From Bacillota bacterium (GTDB taxonomy: Bacteria > Bacillota > Clostridia > Lachnospirales > Lachnospiraceae): DNA of 37,646 nt. The translations under genes and the position numbers were made by a program. The DNA is taken from assembly GCA_023413555.1 (NCBI GenBank), contig JAEZPG010000061.1, forward strand, positions 1-37,646. The letters run 5' to 3'. Positions 8,789 to 16,858 of this stretch are shown piece by piece; within the stretch, counting starts at the first letter, position 1, and every line of letters starts with the position of its first letter. The notes below the pieces were generated by a model. The model ran no database searches. It was not told the origin of the DNA and worked only from the letters and a program-made list of their open reading frames with translations.

Positions 8789-11311
8789 ATGGAACAATAT
8801 AATATAACTGGAATGAGTTGTGTGGCCTGTAGTGCAAGGGTAGAAAAAGCTGTCGCTAAGGTGTCTGGTGTAACTTCCTGCTCAGTAAGTCTACTTACAA
8901 ATTCCATGGGAGTAGAGGGAACAGCCAGCACTTCTGATATTATAAGAGCTGTGGAAGACGCAGGCTATGGTGCAACGAAAAAGAGGAATCATGGAGATAG
9001 TGGAAAAAGTATCTCCATGGACAACCAGGAAGATGCCCTAAGGGATAAGGATACACCAATCCTTAAAAAAAGATTGATTCTTTCCCTTATTTTCTTACCT
9101 GTGTTATTGTATGTCTCAATGGGCCATATGTTGTGGAACTGGCCACTACCATCCTTTTTTAATGGTAATCATGTAGCGATGGGGCTGATTCAGCTTCTAT
9201 TAACAAGTATCATTATGGTCATTAACCAGAAGTTTTTTATCAGTGGTTTTAAAAGTCTAATACATCGTTCGCCTAATATGGATACCCTGGTGGCTTTAGG
9301 ATCTACAGCTGCTTATCTATATAGCACTTATGCCTTATTTGCCATGACTGATGCCCAGGTAAGAGGAGATATGCAAGCAGTTGGATCTTACATGTACGAA
9401 TTCTATTTTGAAACTGCCGCAACGATTCTTACTTTGATAACAGTAGGTAAGATGTTGGAGGCCCGTTCTAAGGGTAGAACCACGGATGCTTTAAAGGGCC
9501 TTATGAAGCTTGCACCTAAGACAGCTATAGTGATCCGAAGTGAAGAAGAAGTTCAGGTAGCTATAGGAGAAGTAAAGATTGGAGATCTTTTTGTGGTACG
9601 ACCTGGAGAAAACATCCCAGTGGATGGTGTGGTGATTGAAGGAAGCAGCGCGGTGAATGAATCTGCATTGACTGGAGAAAGTATTCCGGTAGATAAGACA
9701 ATAGGAGATTCAGTATCTGCTGCTACTCTCAATCAGTCTGGATATATTAAGTGTCAGGCTACCAAAGTTGGAGAGGATACAACCTTATCTCAGATCATTC
9801 AAATGGTTAGCGATGCGGCTGCAACAAAAGCACCAATTGCCAAGGTGGTAGACAGGGTATCCGGTGTGTTTGTTCCAATTGTGATAGGAATTGCACTTGT
9901 AACCATGTTGGGTTGGTTGATTGCAGGCCAAAGCTTCGGTTATGCCTTAGCAAGAGGAATCTCTGTCTTGGTAATTAGTTGCCCATGTGCTTTGGGATTA
10001 GCAACTCCTGTAGCTATTATGGTTGGTAATGGTGTTGGTGCCAGAAGTGGTATTATGTTTAAGACAGCAGAATCCTTAGAGGAAATAGGAAAGACAGAAA
10101 TTGTGGTTTTAGACAAAACAGGAACCATTACAAGTGGTGAACCTAAGGTGACTGATCTGTTCCCAACTGAGACTGTATCAGAGCAACAATTACTAAGTTA
10201 TGCGAATGCTTTGGAACAGAGAAGTGAGCATCCATTGGCACGAGCTATCTTGGATTATGCAAAAGATAAGTCCACTGAAGAAATGGTACTTACTGATTTT
10301 ACTGCCTTACCTGGTAATGGGCTTAAAGCCTATTGTGAGAATGAGTTATTAGCTGGTGGAAATTATAACTTTATTCGTACACTGGCTGAGGTCCCTAAAC
10401 AATTCAGAGATTTGGCTATTCAGCTTGCAGAGGAAGGAAAGACACCATTGTATTTTGCTAAGGAAGGTAGTCTCCTTGGTATCATTGCTGTTGCAGATGT
10501 TATAAAGTCAGATAGTCCTAAGGCAGTAAAAGAACTAACAAACATGGGAATTCGTGTGATTATGTTGACAGGGGATAATGAAAGAACTGCTGTGGCAATT
10601 GGAAAACAGGCCTTAGTAGATGAAGTGATAGCCGGTGTTCTTCCAGATGGTAAAGAAAGTGTTATTCGCGCATTAAAAGAACAAGGGAAGGTAACGATGG
10701 TGGGAGATGGAATCAATGATGCTCCAGCCCTGACCAGAGCCGACATGGGTATTGCGATTGGAGCAGGTACTGACATTGCCATTGATGCAGCCAACGTTGT
10801 ACTAATGAAAAGTACACTAAGGGATGTTCCTGCAGCCATACGATTAAGCCGTGGAACCTTGAGGAATATTCGCGAAAACCTATTTTGGGCCTTTATTTAT
10901 AATATTATTGGAATTCCACTTGCTGCAGGGTTATTTATTTCATTATTTCAATGGGAGTTAAATCCAACGTTTGGTGCAGCAGCCATGAGCTTATCTAGTT
11001 TTTGTGTGGTTACCAATGCACTGCGTCTGAATTTTATAAAGATTCACGATGCAAGTAAAGATAAAAAGCAGAAGAGAACGAAGAAAGTTGAGGTAAAAGT
11101 TATGAAGAAGACAATGACAATTGAAGGTATGATGTGTGGACACTGCGAGGCTAGAGTAAAGAAGTCTTTAGAGGCACTTCCTCATGTAACAGAAGCAGTA
11201 GTAAGTCACGAAGCAGGAACAGCTGTTGTTACTTTAAATATAGATATAGATAATGAGGTGTTAAAAAAGACTGTAGAGGATCAGGATTATAAAGTAGTTT
11301 CTATCCAGTAA
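8789..11311 (+). CDS. copA: Copper-exporting P1B-type ATPase CopA with N- and C-terminal HMA domains
   Basis: ATP-driven Cu(I) exporter of the cytoplasmic membrane. The order is: N-terminal heavy-metal-associated domain with GMSCVAC (C11, C14); eight-helix transporter core with actuator TGES (295-298), transport motif CPC (398-400), phosphorylation site DKTGT (D442) and hinge GDGINDAP (639-646). After a lysine-rich linker comes a second HMA domain at the very C-terminus, GMMCGHC (C783, C786). Most CopA proteins carry HMA domains only at the N-terminus. The last 69 residues, from M772, are the size and sequence type of a stand-alone CopZ chaperone. GGAGGA ten bases upstream supports the ATG. 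It is regulated by CsoR. Confidence 0.95.
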   Translation: MEQYNITGMSCVACSARVEKAVAKVSGVTSCSVSLLTNSMGVEGTASTSDIIRAVEDAGYGATKKRNHGDSGKSISMDNQEDALRDKDTPILKKRLILSLIFLPVLLYVSMGHMLWNWPLPSFFNGNHVAMGLIQLLLTSIIMVINQKFFISGFKSLIHRSPNMDTLVALGSTAAYLYSTYALFAMTDAQVRGDMQAVGSYMYEFYFETAATILTLITVGKMLEARSKGRTTDALKGLMKLAPKTAIVIRSEEEVQVAIGEVKIGDLFVVRPGENIPVDGVVIEGSSAVNESALTGESIPVDKTIGDSVSAATLNQSGYIKCQATKVGEDTTLSQIIQMVSDAAATKAPIAKVVDRVSGVFVPIVIGIALVTMLGWLIAGQSFGYALARGISVLVISCPCALGLATPVAIMVGNGVGARSGIMFKTAESLEEIGKTEIVVLDKTGTITSGEPKVTDLFPTETVSEQQLLSYANALEQRSEHPLARAILDYAKDKSTEEMVLTDFTALPGNGLKAYCENELLAGGNYNFIRTLAEVPKQFRDLAIQLAEEGKTPLYFAKEGSLLGIIAVADVIKSDSPKAVKELTNMGIRVIMLTGDNERTAVAIGKQALVDEVIAGVLPDGKESVIRALKEQGKVTMVGDGINDAPALTRADMGIAIGAGTDIAIDAANVVLMKSTLRDVPAAIRLSRGTLRNIRENLFWAFIYNIIGIPLAAGLFISLFQWELNPTFGAAAMSLSSFCVVTNALRLNFIKIHDASKDKKQKRTKKVEVKVMKKTMTIEGMMCGHCEARVKKSLEALPHVTEAVVSHEAGTAVVTLNIDIDNEVLKKTVEDQDYKVVSIQ
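11089..11311 (+). CDS. Candidate internal translation start giving a free CopZ-like chaperone
   Basis: Inside copA, TGAGGT (11089-11094) stands seven bases before an in-frame ATG at 11102. Translation from there would give a 69-residue protein with GMMCGHCEARV, the same length as typical CopZ. This is inference: the GAGG may be chance in a Lys/Glu-rich linker. The coding part is 11102-11311. Confidence 0.35.
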
Positions 11312-11312
11312 T

Positions 11313-11366
11313 ATAGAGGCTATTGTAAACTAGTTGAGAAATTGACTGGGATGCAATAGCCTCTAT
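11313..11366 (+). terminator. Perfect 13-bp inverted repeat, probable terminator of csoR-copA
   Basis: ATAGAGGCTATTG (11313-11325) pairs perfectly with CAATAGCCTCTAT (11354-11366). The 28-base loop and weak T-run (TTATATG) make it an imperfect terminator. From here to the ABC gene (11367-11608) I see only a distant ATCGGG/CCCGAT pair (11415-11420, 11471-11476) and no clear promoter. Confidence 0.55.
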
Positions 11367-11608
11367 TTATATGAAAGTTGTGTGAAGAGGTGTAGCCAAA
11401 TAGCATGAGGAACTATCGGGTAATGAATTCAAATTTCACATTTGTATCATCATGTTTGGTGCGTATACTGCCCGATGGAGACTATGACACAGGGAATATG
11501 TAAGATAAAAAATTGAAAAATTGATGGAACACATTAGAACAGCAAAAAAAGTCGAGAATCTATTTTTGCATAAGAATAAGATATATGTGAAAATAGGAGG
11601 CGATGAAA

Positions 11609-12340
11609 GTGGATGAAATAATTCAAGTAAAGCAGCTATCCAAATCATATGGTAGCAATGCTGTAGTAAAAGAGCTTGACCTAACAGTAAAAAAGGGAGA
11701 AATTGTTGGCTTATTAGGTGCCAATGGAGCAGGTAAAACCACCAGTATAGAATGTATACTGGGGATTAGAAAACCAGAGGAAGGGTTTGTGTCTATCTTG
11801 GGTAGGAATCCAAGAAAAGATCGAAAAGTATTATTTCAAAAGGTAGGAGTACAATTTCAAGAGGCGAACTATCAGAATGAAATACGAGTGGATGAATTAT
11901 GCGAGGAAACAGCTTCTCTCTATAAGAATCCAGAAGACTTTAGAGAGTTATTAAAACAGTTTGGTATCGCAGAAAAACTTAAAATGCAAGTGAAGAAGCT
12001 TTCGGGTGGAGAACGACAACGGTTATTCATTATTCTGGCCTTGATTCCCAACCCAGACATCGTATTTTTAGATGAGCTTACAACTGGCCTTGATACCAGG
12101 GCTAGAAGAGAGGTTTGGAAGACAATAGAAGCACTGAAAAAGAAAGGACTTACCATATTACTGACGTCACATTTTATGGATGAGGTAGAGGCTTTATGCG
12201 ATCAAATATGTATTCTGAAAAAGGGAGAGACAGTTTTTAAAGGGACAGTTGCAGAAGCAATTGAACAAAGTCCATATGAAAAGTTAGAGGATGCCTATCT
12301 GTGGTATTCAGATCAGGAGGAAGAGAATGAAGACTTTTAG
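11609..12340 (+). CDS. ABC transporter ATP-binding protein (ABC-2/drug-export type)
   Basis: Nucleotide-binding subunit that powers the permease encoded next. It has Walker A GANGAGKTTS, signature LSGGERQRL, Walker B IVFLDELTTGLD and switch His in LLTSHFMDE. DELT instead of the usual DEPT is a small variation. An ATG at 11603 is only two bases from AGGAGG (11595-11600), too close for normal initiation; the in-frame GTG at 11609 sits eight bases away and is the better start. The gene overlaps the permease gene by 14 bases. The substrate is unknown: the family includes bacteriocin, drug and lipid exporters. Confidence 0.88.
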   Translation: MDEIIQVKQLSKSYGSNAVVKELDLTVKKGEIVGLLGANGAGKTTSIECILGIRKPEEGFVSILGRNPRKDRKVLFQKVGVQFQEANYQNEIRVDELCEETASLYKNPEDFRELLKQFGIAEKLKMQVKKLSGGERQRLFIILALIPNPDIVFLDELTTGLDTRARREVWKTIEALKKKGLTILLTSHFMDEVEALCDQICILKKGETVFKGTVAEAIEQSPYEKLEDAYLWYSDQEEENEDF

Positions 12341-13070
12341 AAAGATGTTAAAGATAGAGAGTAAGCTGTCAATTCGGGATATGAATATGATAATCTTTGC
12401 CCTTATTATGCCTGTAATTGTATTGGTAATATTAGGTGTTATCTATGGTGATAAGCCTGCCTTTGAGGGAGCAAAGTTTACGTATATAGATCAATCCTTT
12501 GGAGCGTTAAGCAGTATAGCAATCTGTGCCAGTGGATTAATGGGACTACCGATTCTTATCTCTGACTACAGAGAAAGAAAAATATTAAAGAGGTTTCAGG
12601 TCACACCAATAAGCCCGTCGCTGATTTTGTTTGTTCATTTTACTATTTATACCTTATACTCTGTTTTATCTGCTATTCTATTATGGATTGTTGCTAAGCT
12701 CTTCTGGGGATTTACCATGAAAGGTTCCGTTCTCTTGTTCTTAGGTGGATGGGTTCTGGTATTGACTTCTATTCTAAGTATTGGTGTCTTGGTAGGGGGG
12801 CTGGCAAAAAACAGTAAACAGGCTTCTATCATAGCGTCAGTTCTTTATTTTCCTATGTTAGTATTTTCAGGAGCAACCTTACCTTATGAGGTTATGCCAA
12901 AGACAATGCAACATATGGTTGATGTAATGCCGCTTACTCAAGGAATCAAAATATTAAAAGCAGCTGCTACTGGTGAAACGTTAAATCAAATTCTACTTCC
13001 AGTTGTGATTATGGTAATTATTGCGATTATCTTCATCAGTATTTCAATTAAAGTATTTCGTTGGGAATAG
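12327..13070 (+). CDS. ABC-2 type transporter permease
   Basis: 247-residue membrane subunit with about six hydrophobic segments. It has the family's extracytoplasmic motif SGATLPYEVMPKTMQ before the last helices. The frame is open to 12291, but ATG 12327 follows AGGAGG (12315-12320) at six bases and overlaps the end of the ATPase gene, so translation is coupled. With the ATPase it forms an exporter; direction and cargo are inferred only from family. The AraC-type regulator 64 bases downstream probably controls it or responds to the same compound. Confidence 0.85.
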   Translation: MKTFRKMLKIESKLSIRDMNMIIFALIMPVIVLVILGVIYGDKPAFEGAKFTYIDQSFGALSSIAICASGLMGLPILISDYRERKILKRFQVTPISPSLILFVHFTIYTLYSVLSAILLWIVAKLFWGFTMKGSVLLFLGGWVLVLTSILSIGVLVGGLAKNSKQASIIASVLYFPMLVFSGATLPYEVMPKTMQHMVDVMPLTQGIKILKAAATGETLNQILLPVVIMVIIAIIFISISIKVFRWE

Positions 13071-13134
13071 GGATAGAAAAGTATGGAAAGTTAGAGTATC
13101 ATTAAAAGTATAATATAGTAGTCGGGAGGGTGTT

Positions 13135-14013
13135 ATGCGAGAACAAACATTAGCAGTACAAAGAATGCAGGATTATATTCAAACTCATATTAATGAAACG
13201 ATTACCTTAGCTGATTTATCAAAGGTCTCTCTGTTTTCGCCTTGGTATTCTTATCGCCTTTTTAAGGAATATACCAATTATACACCATCTGACTACATTA
13301 GACGATTAAAGTTGTCAAAATCGGCTCTTCGATTAAAGAATGAAAATTGTCGCATTATAGATGTGGCACTTGATTTAGGGTTTCAAAGTGTAGATGGGTA
13401 TCAGAGGGCCTTTAATCGGGAGTTTGGATACAATCCAAGTGAATATGCAAGGAATCCGGTGCCGATTAACCTATTTATCCCTTATGGAGTTATGTATCAG
13501 GAAATTAGGAAGGAGCATAAAGTAATGAAGGAAGTAAAGAATATATTTTTGCAAAAGATCCAAAAACCAGCACGAAAAGTATTGATAAGGAGAGGAGTTG
13601 CAGCAAAGGATTATTTTGACTATTGCGAGGAAGTAGGATGTGAAATATGGGGATTGTTAACTAGTATGCAAAGCATTAGTGGAGAACCGGTCTGCTTATG
13701 GCTTCCAAGACAGTACCGTAAACCCAATACTTCTGAATATGTACAGGGAGTAGAGGTATCGGTAGACTATGATGGAGAGATACCAGAGGGCTTTGACGTT
13801 ATCGAACTACCGGAGGCAGAATATATGGTATTTCAAGGAGAACCATTTTTGGAGGAAGAATACTGCCAAGCTATTGATGAGGTACAAGAAGCCATTGATC
13901 GATTTGATCCAAGCATCTGGGGGAATGAGTGGGATACTAGCCAACCGCAGATACAGTTGGAGCCTATTGGTAAAAGAGGATATATTGAGATGAAAGCAAT
14001 AAAGAGAAAATAG
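13135..14013 (+). CDS. AraC-family regulator with C-terminal GyrI-like effector-binding domain
   Basis: 292 residues. The N-terminal ~105 residues hold two helix-turn-helix motifs of the AraC type (ITLADLSKVSLFSPWYSYRL and IIDVALDLGFQSVDGYQRAF, then YNPSEYAR). Residues ~135-290 look like the GyrI/SOUL-type small-molecule-binding domain (PEGFDVIELPEAEYMVFQG). This arrangement is that of Rob/SoxS-like multidrug regulators such as BmrR/TipA-type sensors. It probably activates the ABC exporter upstream when a drug-like ligand binds. The ribosome site GGGAGGG lies 4-10 bases upstream of the ATG. Confidence 0.85.
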   Translation: MREQTLAVQRMQDYIQTHINETITLADLSKVSLFSPWYSYRLFKEYTNYTPSDYIRRLKLSKSALRLKNENCRIIDVALDLGFQSVDGYQRAFNREFGYNPSEYARNPVPINLFIPYGVMYQEIRKEHKVMKEVKNIFLQKIQKPARKVLIRRGVAAKDYFDYCEEVGCEIWGLLTSMQSISGEPVCLWLPRQYRKPNTSEYVQGVEVSVDYDGEIPEGFDVIELPEAEYMVFQGEPFLEEEYCQAIDEVQEAIDRFDPSIWGNEWDTSQPQIQLEPIGKRGYIEMKAIKRK

Positions 14014-14023
14014 TCATTTTACA

Positions 14024-14064
14024 TTGACAACTATCTATGTGATGCATATAATGAACATATAGAT
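14024..14064 (+). promoter_or_regulatory. Near-consensus sigma-A promoter with candidate ArsR operator
   Basis: TTGACA (14024-14029) and TATAAT (14047-14052) are 17 bases apart, an unusually perfect promoter that would need strong repression. ATCTAT (14033-14038) and ATAGAT (14059-14064) form inverted arms around the -10 box, a position suited to an ArsR-type repressor. The promoter is clear; the operator is inference. Confidence 0.75.
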
Positions 14065-14087
14065 GGATATCAATGTGAGGTGAAAGT

Positions 14088-14387
14088 ATGAGCGAGATGG
14101 ATATTGCACTTATTTGTAAAGCATTAGGAGATGCGAATCGATTAAAGATTGTACAAATGTTGTCTGAGGGGGAAAAGTGTGGCTGTGTGCTGCTAGAAGC
14201 ATTTGATATTACCCAGCCTACTCTTTCCCATCACATGAGGATATTAACGGAATGTGGTCTGGTAGAAGCACGAAAAGAGGGGAAATGGTCTTATTATTCC
14301 CTAAATTGTGATATTCTAACTGCATTCCGTAATTTTATTGGAGAATTACGGTGTAATAAAGGGAAAGGAGACTGCTGCCAGCCATGA
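14088..14387 (+). CDS. ArsR/SmtB-family metalloid- or metal-responsive repressor
   Basis: 99-residue winged-helix repressor. Residues KCGC (C31, C33) sit where ArsR has its arsenic-binding CxC at the start of the alpha-3 helix. The recognition helix ITQPTLSHHMRILTECGLV is typical. Three more cysteines (C89, C96, C97) at the C-terminus could complete a trivalent As(III)/Sb(III) site, as in ArsR variants with C-terminal ligands. The stop overlaps the ATG of the permease (ATGA), so the genes are co-translated. It most likely senses inorganic or methylated As(III). Confidence 0.88.
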   Translation: MSEMDIALICKALGDANRLKIVQMLSEGEKCGCVLLEAFDITQPTLSHHMRILTECGLVEARKEGKWSYYSLNCDILTAFRNFIGELRCNKGKGDCCQP

Positions 14388-15382
14388 TAGGAGAGTTTAT
14401 TCAAGATCAAATACTTGCGATGAAGTGGTTGAACCAGTTGATTGGAGTTTGGTTAGAGAGAATTGGGATAGATATATCTGGCAAATTGGGTGGAAGCCTT
14501 CAATTTCTCCTATATGACGTTATTAAGATATGTATACTGTTATGTACGTTAATTTTCTTTATTTCCTATATTCAGAGTTATTATCCACCAGAGCGCAGCA
14601 AAAAGATACTGGGGCGATTTCATGGTATCTGGGCGAATGCCATTGCAGCCCTTCTTGGTACAGTTACTCCATTTTGTTCCTGTTCTTCCATTCCGTTATT
14701 TATGGGATTCACCAGTGCAGGACTTCCGCTGGGAGTAACCTTTTCTTTTCTTATTTCCTCTCCGATGGTAGATTTGGGAAGCTTGATTTTACTTATCAGT
14801 ATCTTTGGAACCAAGGTAGCAGTTGCCTATGTTATTTTTGGATTAGTAGTGGCTGTTATTGGAGGGACACTCATTGAGAAGCTTCATATGGAAGCTTATG
14901 TGGAGGACTTTATATTAAATGCCCGGAAGATAGATGTACAGGAAATTGATACTACATGGAAAGACCGTATAGTATATGCCAAGGACCAGATGCAAACTAC
15001 TTTTAAAAAGGTAGTTTGGTTTATACTGATAGGTGTGACAATAGGTGCTATAATTCATAACTGGATTCCAGAGGAATGGGTTGAATATGTGTTGGGAAGC
15101 AATAATCCATTGGGAGTTGTACTGGCTACTATGATCGGTACGCCTATGTACGCGGATATCTTTGGGACGATTCCAGTTGCAGAAGCTCTTCTTATAAAGG
15201 GAGCGCAGCTAGGAACTATACTAAGCTTTATGATGGCTGTAACAACCTTGTCTCTGCCTTCTATGATTCTCTTAAAGAAAGCCATTAAACCAAAACTATT
15301 GACTCTTTTTATAGTCATCTGCATGGTTGGCATCATAATGGCAGGATATGTGTTTAATGCATTACAATATATTTTAATTTAG
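14384..15382 (+). CDS. ArsP-like permease (DUF318 / SO_0444 family)
   Basis: 332-residue membrane protein with about eight helices. The motif TPFCSCSSIPLF, with its paired cysteines, is the hallmark of the ArsP/DUF318 permease family; characterised ArsP members export trivalent methylarsenicals. GTPMYADIFGTIP in the second half is the matching repeat motif. It overlaps arsR by 4 bases and is followed 11 bases later by a thioredoxin-like gene, a gene set seen repeatedly for this family. The exact substrate (organoarsenical or another thiophilic metal) cannot be read from sequence. Confidence 0.85.
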   Translation: MIGEFIQDQILAMKWLNQLIGVWLERIGIDISGKLGGSLQFLLYDVIKICILLCTLIFFISYIQSYYPPERSKKILGRFHGIWANAIAALLGTVTPFCSCSSIPLFMGFTSAGLPLGVTFSFLISSPMVDLGSLILLISIFGTKVAVAYVIFGLVVAVIGGTLIEKLHMEAYVEDFILNARKIDVQEIDTTWKDRIVYAKDQMQTTFKKVVWFILIGVTIGAIIHNWIPEEWVEYVLGSNNPLGVVLATMIGTPMYADIFGTIPVAEALLIKGAQLGTILSFMMAVTTLSLPSMILLKKAIKPKLLTLFIVICMVGIIMAGYVFNALQYILI

Positions 15383-15393
15383 GAGGTTATATA

Positions 15394-15636
15394 ATGAATG
15401 AGATTAAGTCAGTAAAAATATTAGGTGGCGGATGCGCCAAATGTGATTCCCTTGAGGCAGCAACAAAAGAAGCTTTAGCTGAGCTTGGAGTAAATGTTTC
15501 TATTGAACATGTGACAGATTTTAGTGTGATAGCAGAATATGGTGTTATGAGTACACCAGCTTTAGTTGTGAATGAATTGGTACTCTCTTATGGAAAGGTA
15601 CTAAATAAAAAGCAAGTTATTAAATTGTTACAATAA
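15394..15636 (+). CDS. Thioredoxin-like small redox protein (redox-active disulfide protein 2 type)
   Basis: 80-residue cytoplasmic protein with a thioredoxin-fold core and CAKC motif (C14, C17) at the start of the first helix, followed by cis-proline segment MSTPALVVN. It lacks the extra N-terminal strand and helix of classical thioredoxin. It is third in the ArsR-permease operon, with AGGAGG ten bases before its ATG, and may deliver reducing power or bind the metalloid for the permease. Role by neighbourhood only. Confidence 0.85.
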   Translation: MNEIKSVKILGGGCAKCDSLEAATKEALAELGVNVSIEHVTDFSVIAEYGVMSTPALVVNELVLSYGKVLNKKQVIKLLQ

Positions 15637-15647
15637 CTTCTATGCTA

Positions 15648-15676
15648 TTGACAAATATTAATATGTTGTGTATGCT
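15648..15676 (+). promoter_or_regulatory. Promoter of the cobalamin riboswitch transcript
   Basis: TTGACA (15648-15653) and TATGCT (15671-15676) with a 17-base spacer, starting 11 bases after the preceding gene. It drives the riboswitch leader. Confidence 0.7.
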
Positions 15677-15694
15677 TATAACCAATTGAATAGT

Positions 15695-15891
15695 CGGCAT
15701 AGGTGTCAGGGAAGGCTTAGTAATAAGCGCTTGCTCTGGTGAAAAGGGAAACAGGTGTAAGTCCTGTACGAACTCGTCACTGTAAATAGGGAATATATCT
15801 TCAGTCAAAGGTTACTTTGACTAATCACTGGGAGACTGGGAAGCGGAAGGTGTGTGGTGATCTATAAGTCAGGAGACCTGCCTAAGGGCCG
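15695..15891 (+). ncRNA. Cobalamin (adenosylcobalamin-type) riboswitch aptamer
   Basis: Contains the conserved blocks of the B12 element in order: GAAAAGGGAA (15741-15750), ACAGGTGTAAGTCCTGTAC (15751-15769), CTCGTCACTGTAAA, then CACTGGGAGACTGGGAAGCGG, and the diagnostic AGTCAGGAGACCTGCC (15867-15882). CGGC (15695-15698) and GCCG (15888-15891) can close the outer stem. With the terminator at 15981-16011 it should switch off downstream genes when the cofactor is plentiful. The leader between it and the first gene is 326 bases long. Confidence 0.95.
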
Positions 15892-15980
15892 GTACAAGGA
15901 ACCAATTTGGTTTCATACCACGAGTAAAATGGTAGTACGGTTACAGATAAGATGAAATTCTATTTGTTCATATGCATAAA

Positions 15981-16011
15981 ACCTCTTACCAAATGGTAGG
16001 AGGTATTTTTT
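15981..16011 (+). terminator. Riboswitch-controlled terminator
   Basis: ACCTCTTACC (15981-15990), loop AAAT, GGTAGGAGGT (15995-16004), one G-U pair, then ATTTTTT. Its place between aptamer and gene fits transcriptional control by premature termination. The competing antiterminator was not resolved by eye. Confidence 0.85.
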
Positions 16012-16036
16012 GTGTGATTAGCGAGCTAATCACACA
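16011..16036. repeat. Perfect 12-bp inverted repeat directly after the riboswitch terminator
   Basis: TGTGTGATTAGC (16011-16022), two bases, GCTAATCACACA (16025-16036). It has no following T-run, so it is not an ordinary terminator; it could be a protein operator or an mRNA-stabilising hairpin. The remaining leader, 16037-16217, holds a lone TATAAT (16095-16100) without a matching -35. Confidence 0.6.
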
Positions 16037-16217
16037 GTGCTTGTATAGCAAAAGAGAAGTAATTCGATGCTGATATCTGAACGCGAATTCTTTCTATAAT
16101 AAAACCATCATAAAACTCATATAACCAAATTAGGAGCACTTCTTTGTTCTCAATTGTTATCTATCGAAGTGTTTATTTGGCATTTCTTTAGAAATAAATC
16201 ATGAGGAGTAGATAAGT

Positions 16218-16691
16218 ATGAAAAAAGTTTTAAAAAGAAGTAGTCTATTGGTAGTGTTCATTACTACAATGGTATTATCCATTACTGGATGTAACAGTAA
16301 AAATAACAAGAAAGAACCAGCAGTTACAACTCCTGTAACTACAACTCCGTCAACTATAACTCCTGCAACTACGAATCCGGCTGTTATGAAATCAATTACT
16401 GTAGAAGTAGTAGATAACAAAGGGGTAAGTAAGACTTATAACATAAAGTCAGATGCAAAATTTGTATTTGATGCCATCAAAGTTACAGAAGGCTTGACCT
16501 TAGATGGAGGTGTAGGTGATTACGGATATTATATAACGGCTGTGAATGGGATTACTGCTGATTTTGACAAGGATAAAGCATATTGGGCGTTCTATATAAA
16601 CGGAGAATATGGCCAGAAAAGTATAGATACACAGACAATCGCTGATGGCGATACTTTCAAATTAGTATATGAAAAGGATAAGAGCAAATAA
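16218..16691 (+). CDS. Lipoprotein with a DUF4430 (transcobalamin-like C-terminal) domain
   Basis: 157-residue surface lipoprotein. The signal peptide ends in a lipobox ITGC, giving acylated C25. A Thr/Pro-rich linker (about 33-60) resembles a wall-spanning stalk. The rest (about 63-155) is one DUF4430 domain, recognised from the pattern AYWAFYINGEYGQKSID and the late TIADGDTFKLVYE. DUF4430 is the bacterial relative of the beta domain of animal B12 carriers (intrinsic factor, transcobalamin). It is first behind the cobalamin riboswitch and has its own terminator, so it may be made in excess over the importer. A role in binding cobalamin outside the cell is inferred. A GAGG about ten bases upstream supports the ATG. 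Confidence 0.8.
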   Translation: MKKVLKRSSLLVVFITTMVLSITGCNSKNNKKEPAVTTPVTTTPSTITPATTNPAVMKSITVEVVDNKGVSKTYNIKSDAKFVFDAIKVTEGLTLDGGVGDYGYYITAVNGITADFDKDKAYWAFYINGEYGQKSIDTQTIADGDTFKLVYEKDKSK

Positions 16692-16701
16692 ATTTCATGG
16701 T

Positions 16702-16732
16702 GGGATTAGATAATTGGTCTAATCCCGTTTTT
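16702..16732 (+). terminator. Terminator between the DUF4430 lipoprotein and the ECF genes
   Basis: GGGATTAGA (16702-16710), loop TAATTGG, TCTAATCCC (16718-16726), then GTTTTT. No good promoter was found between here and 16859, so the downstream genes probably depend on read-through, with lower expression than the lipoprotein. Confidence 0.8.
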
Positions 16733-16810
16733 ACAATAGTTGCTTTACATTTCCCATTCTATAGTAAAAGCTTTCTAAAACCTGAACATCAAGATGAGTA
16801 CTTGTTAAAA

Positions 16811-16851
16811 AGGAGGTTTTCCTCCTGCTGATAAATTCGTTGCAAAGGAGG
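16811..16851 (+). promoter_or_regulatory. Possible ribosome-site switch: two AGGAGG copies competing for one CCTCCT
   Basis: AGGAGG (16811-16816), TTTT, CCTCCT (16821-16826) make a tight hairpin. The same CCTCCT is also complementary to the true ribosome site AGGAGG (16846-16851), seven bases before the TTG start at 16859. The two pairings exclude each other, so the decoy copy could keep the real site free, or its loss could hide it. Seen directly; regulatory use is inference. Confidence 0.4.
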
Positions 16852-16858
16852 ATGCATT

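Noticed and set aside
10420..10839. 139-codon minus-strand frame inside copA
   Set aside because: Antisense to the conserved P-type ATPase hinge region; low-complexity Ser/Pro/Ala translation and no start signals.
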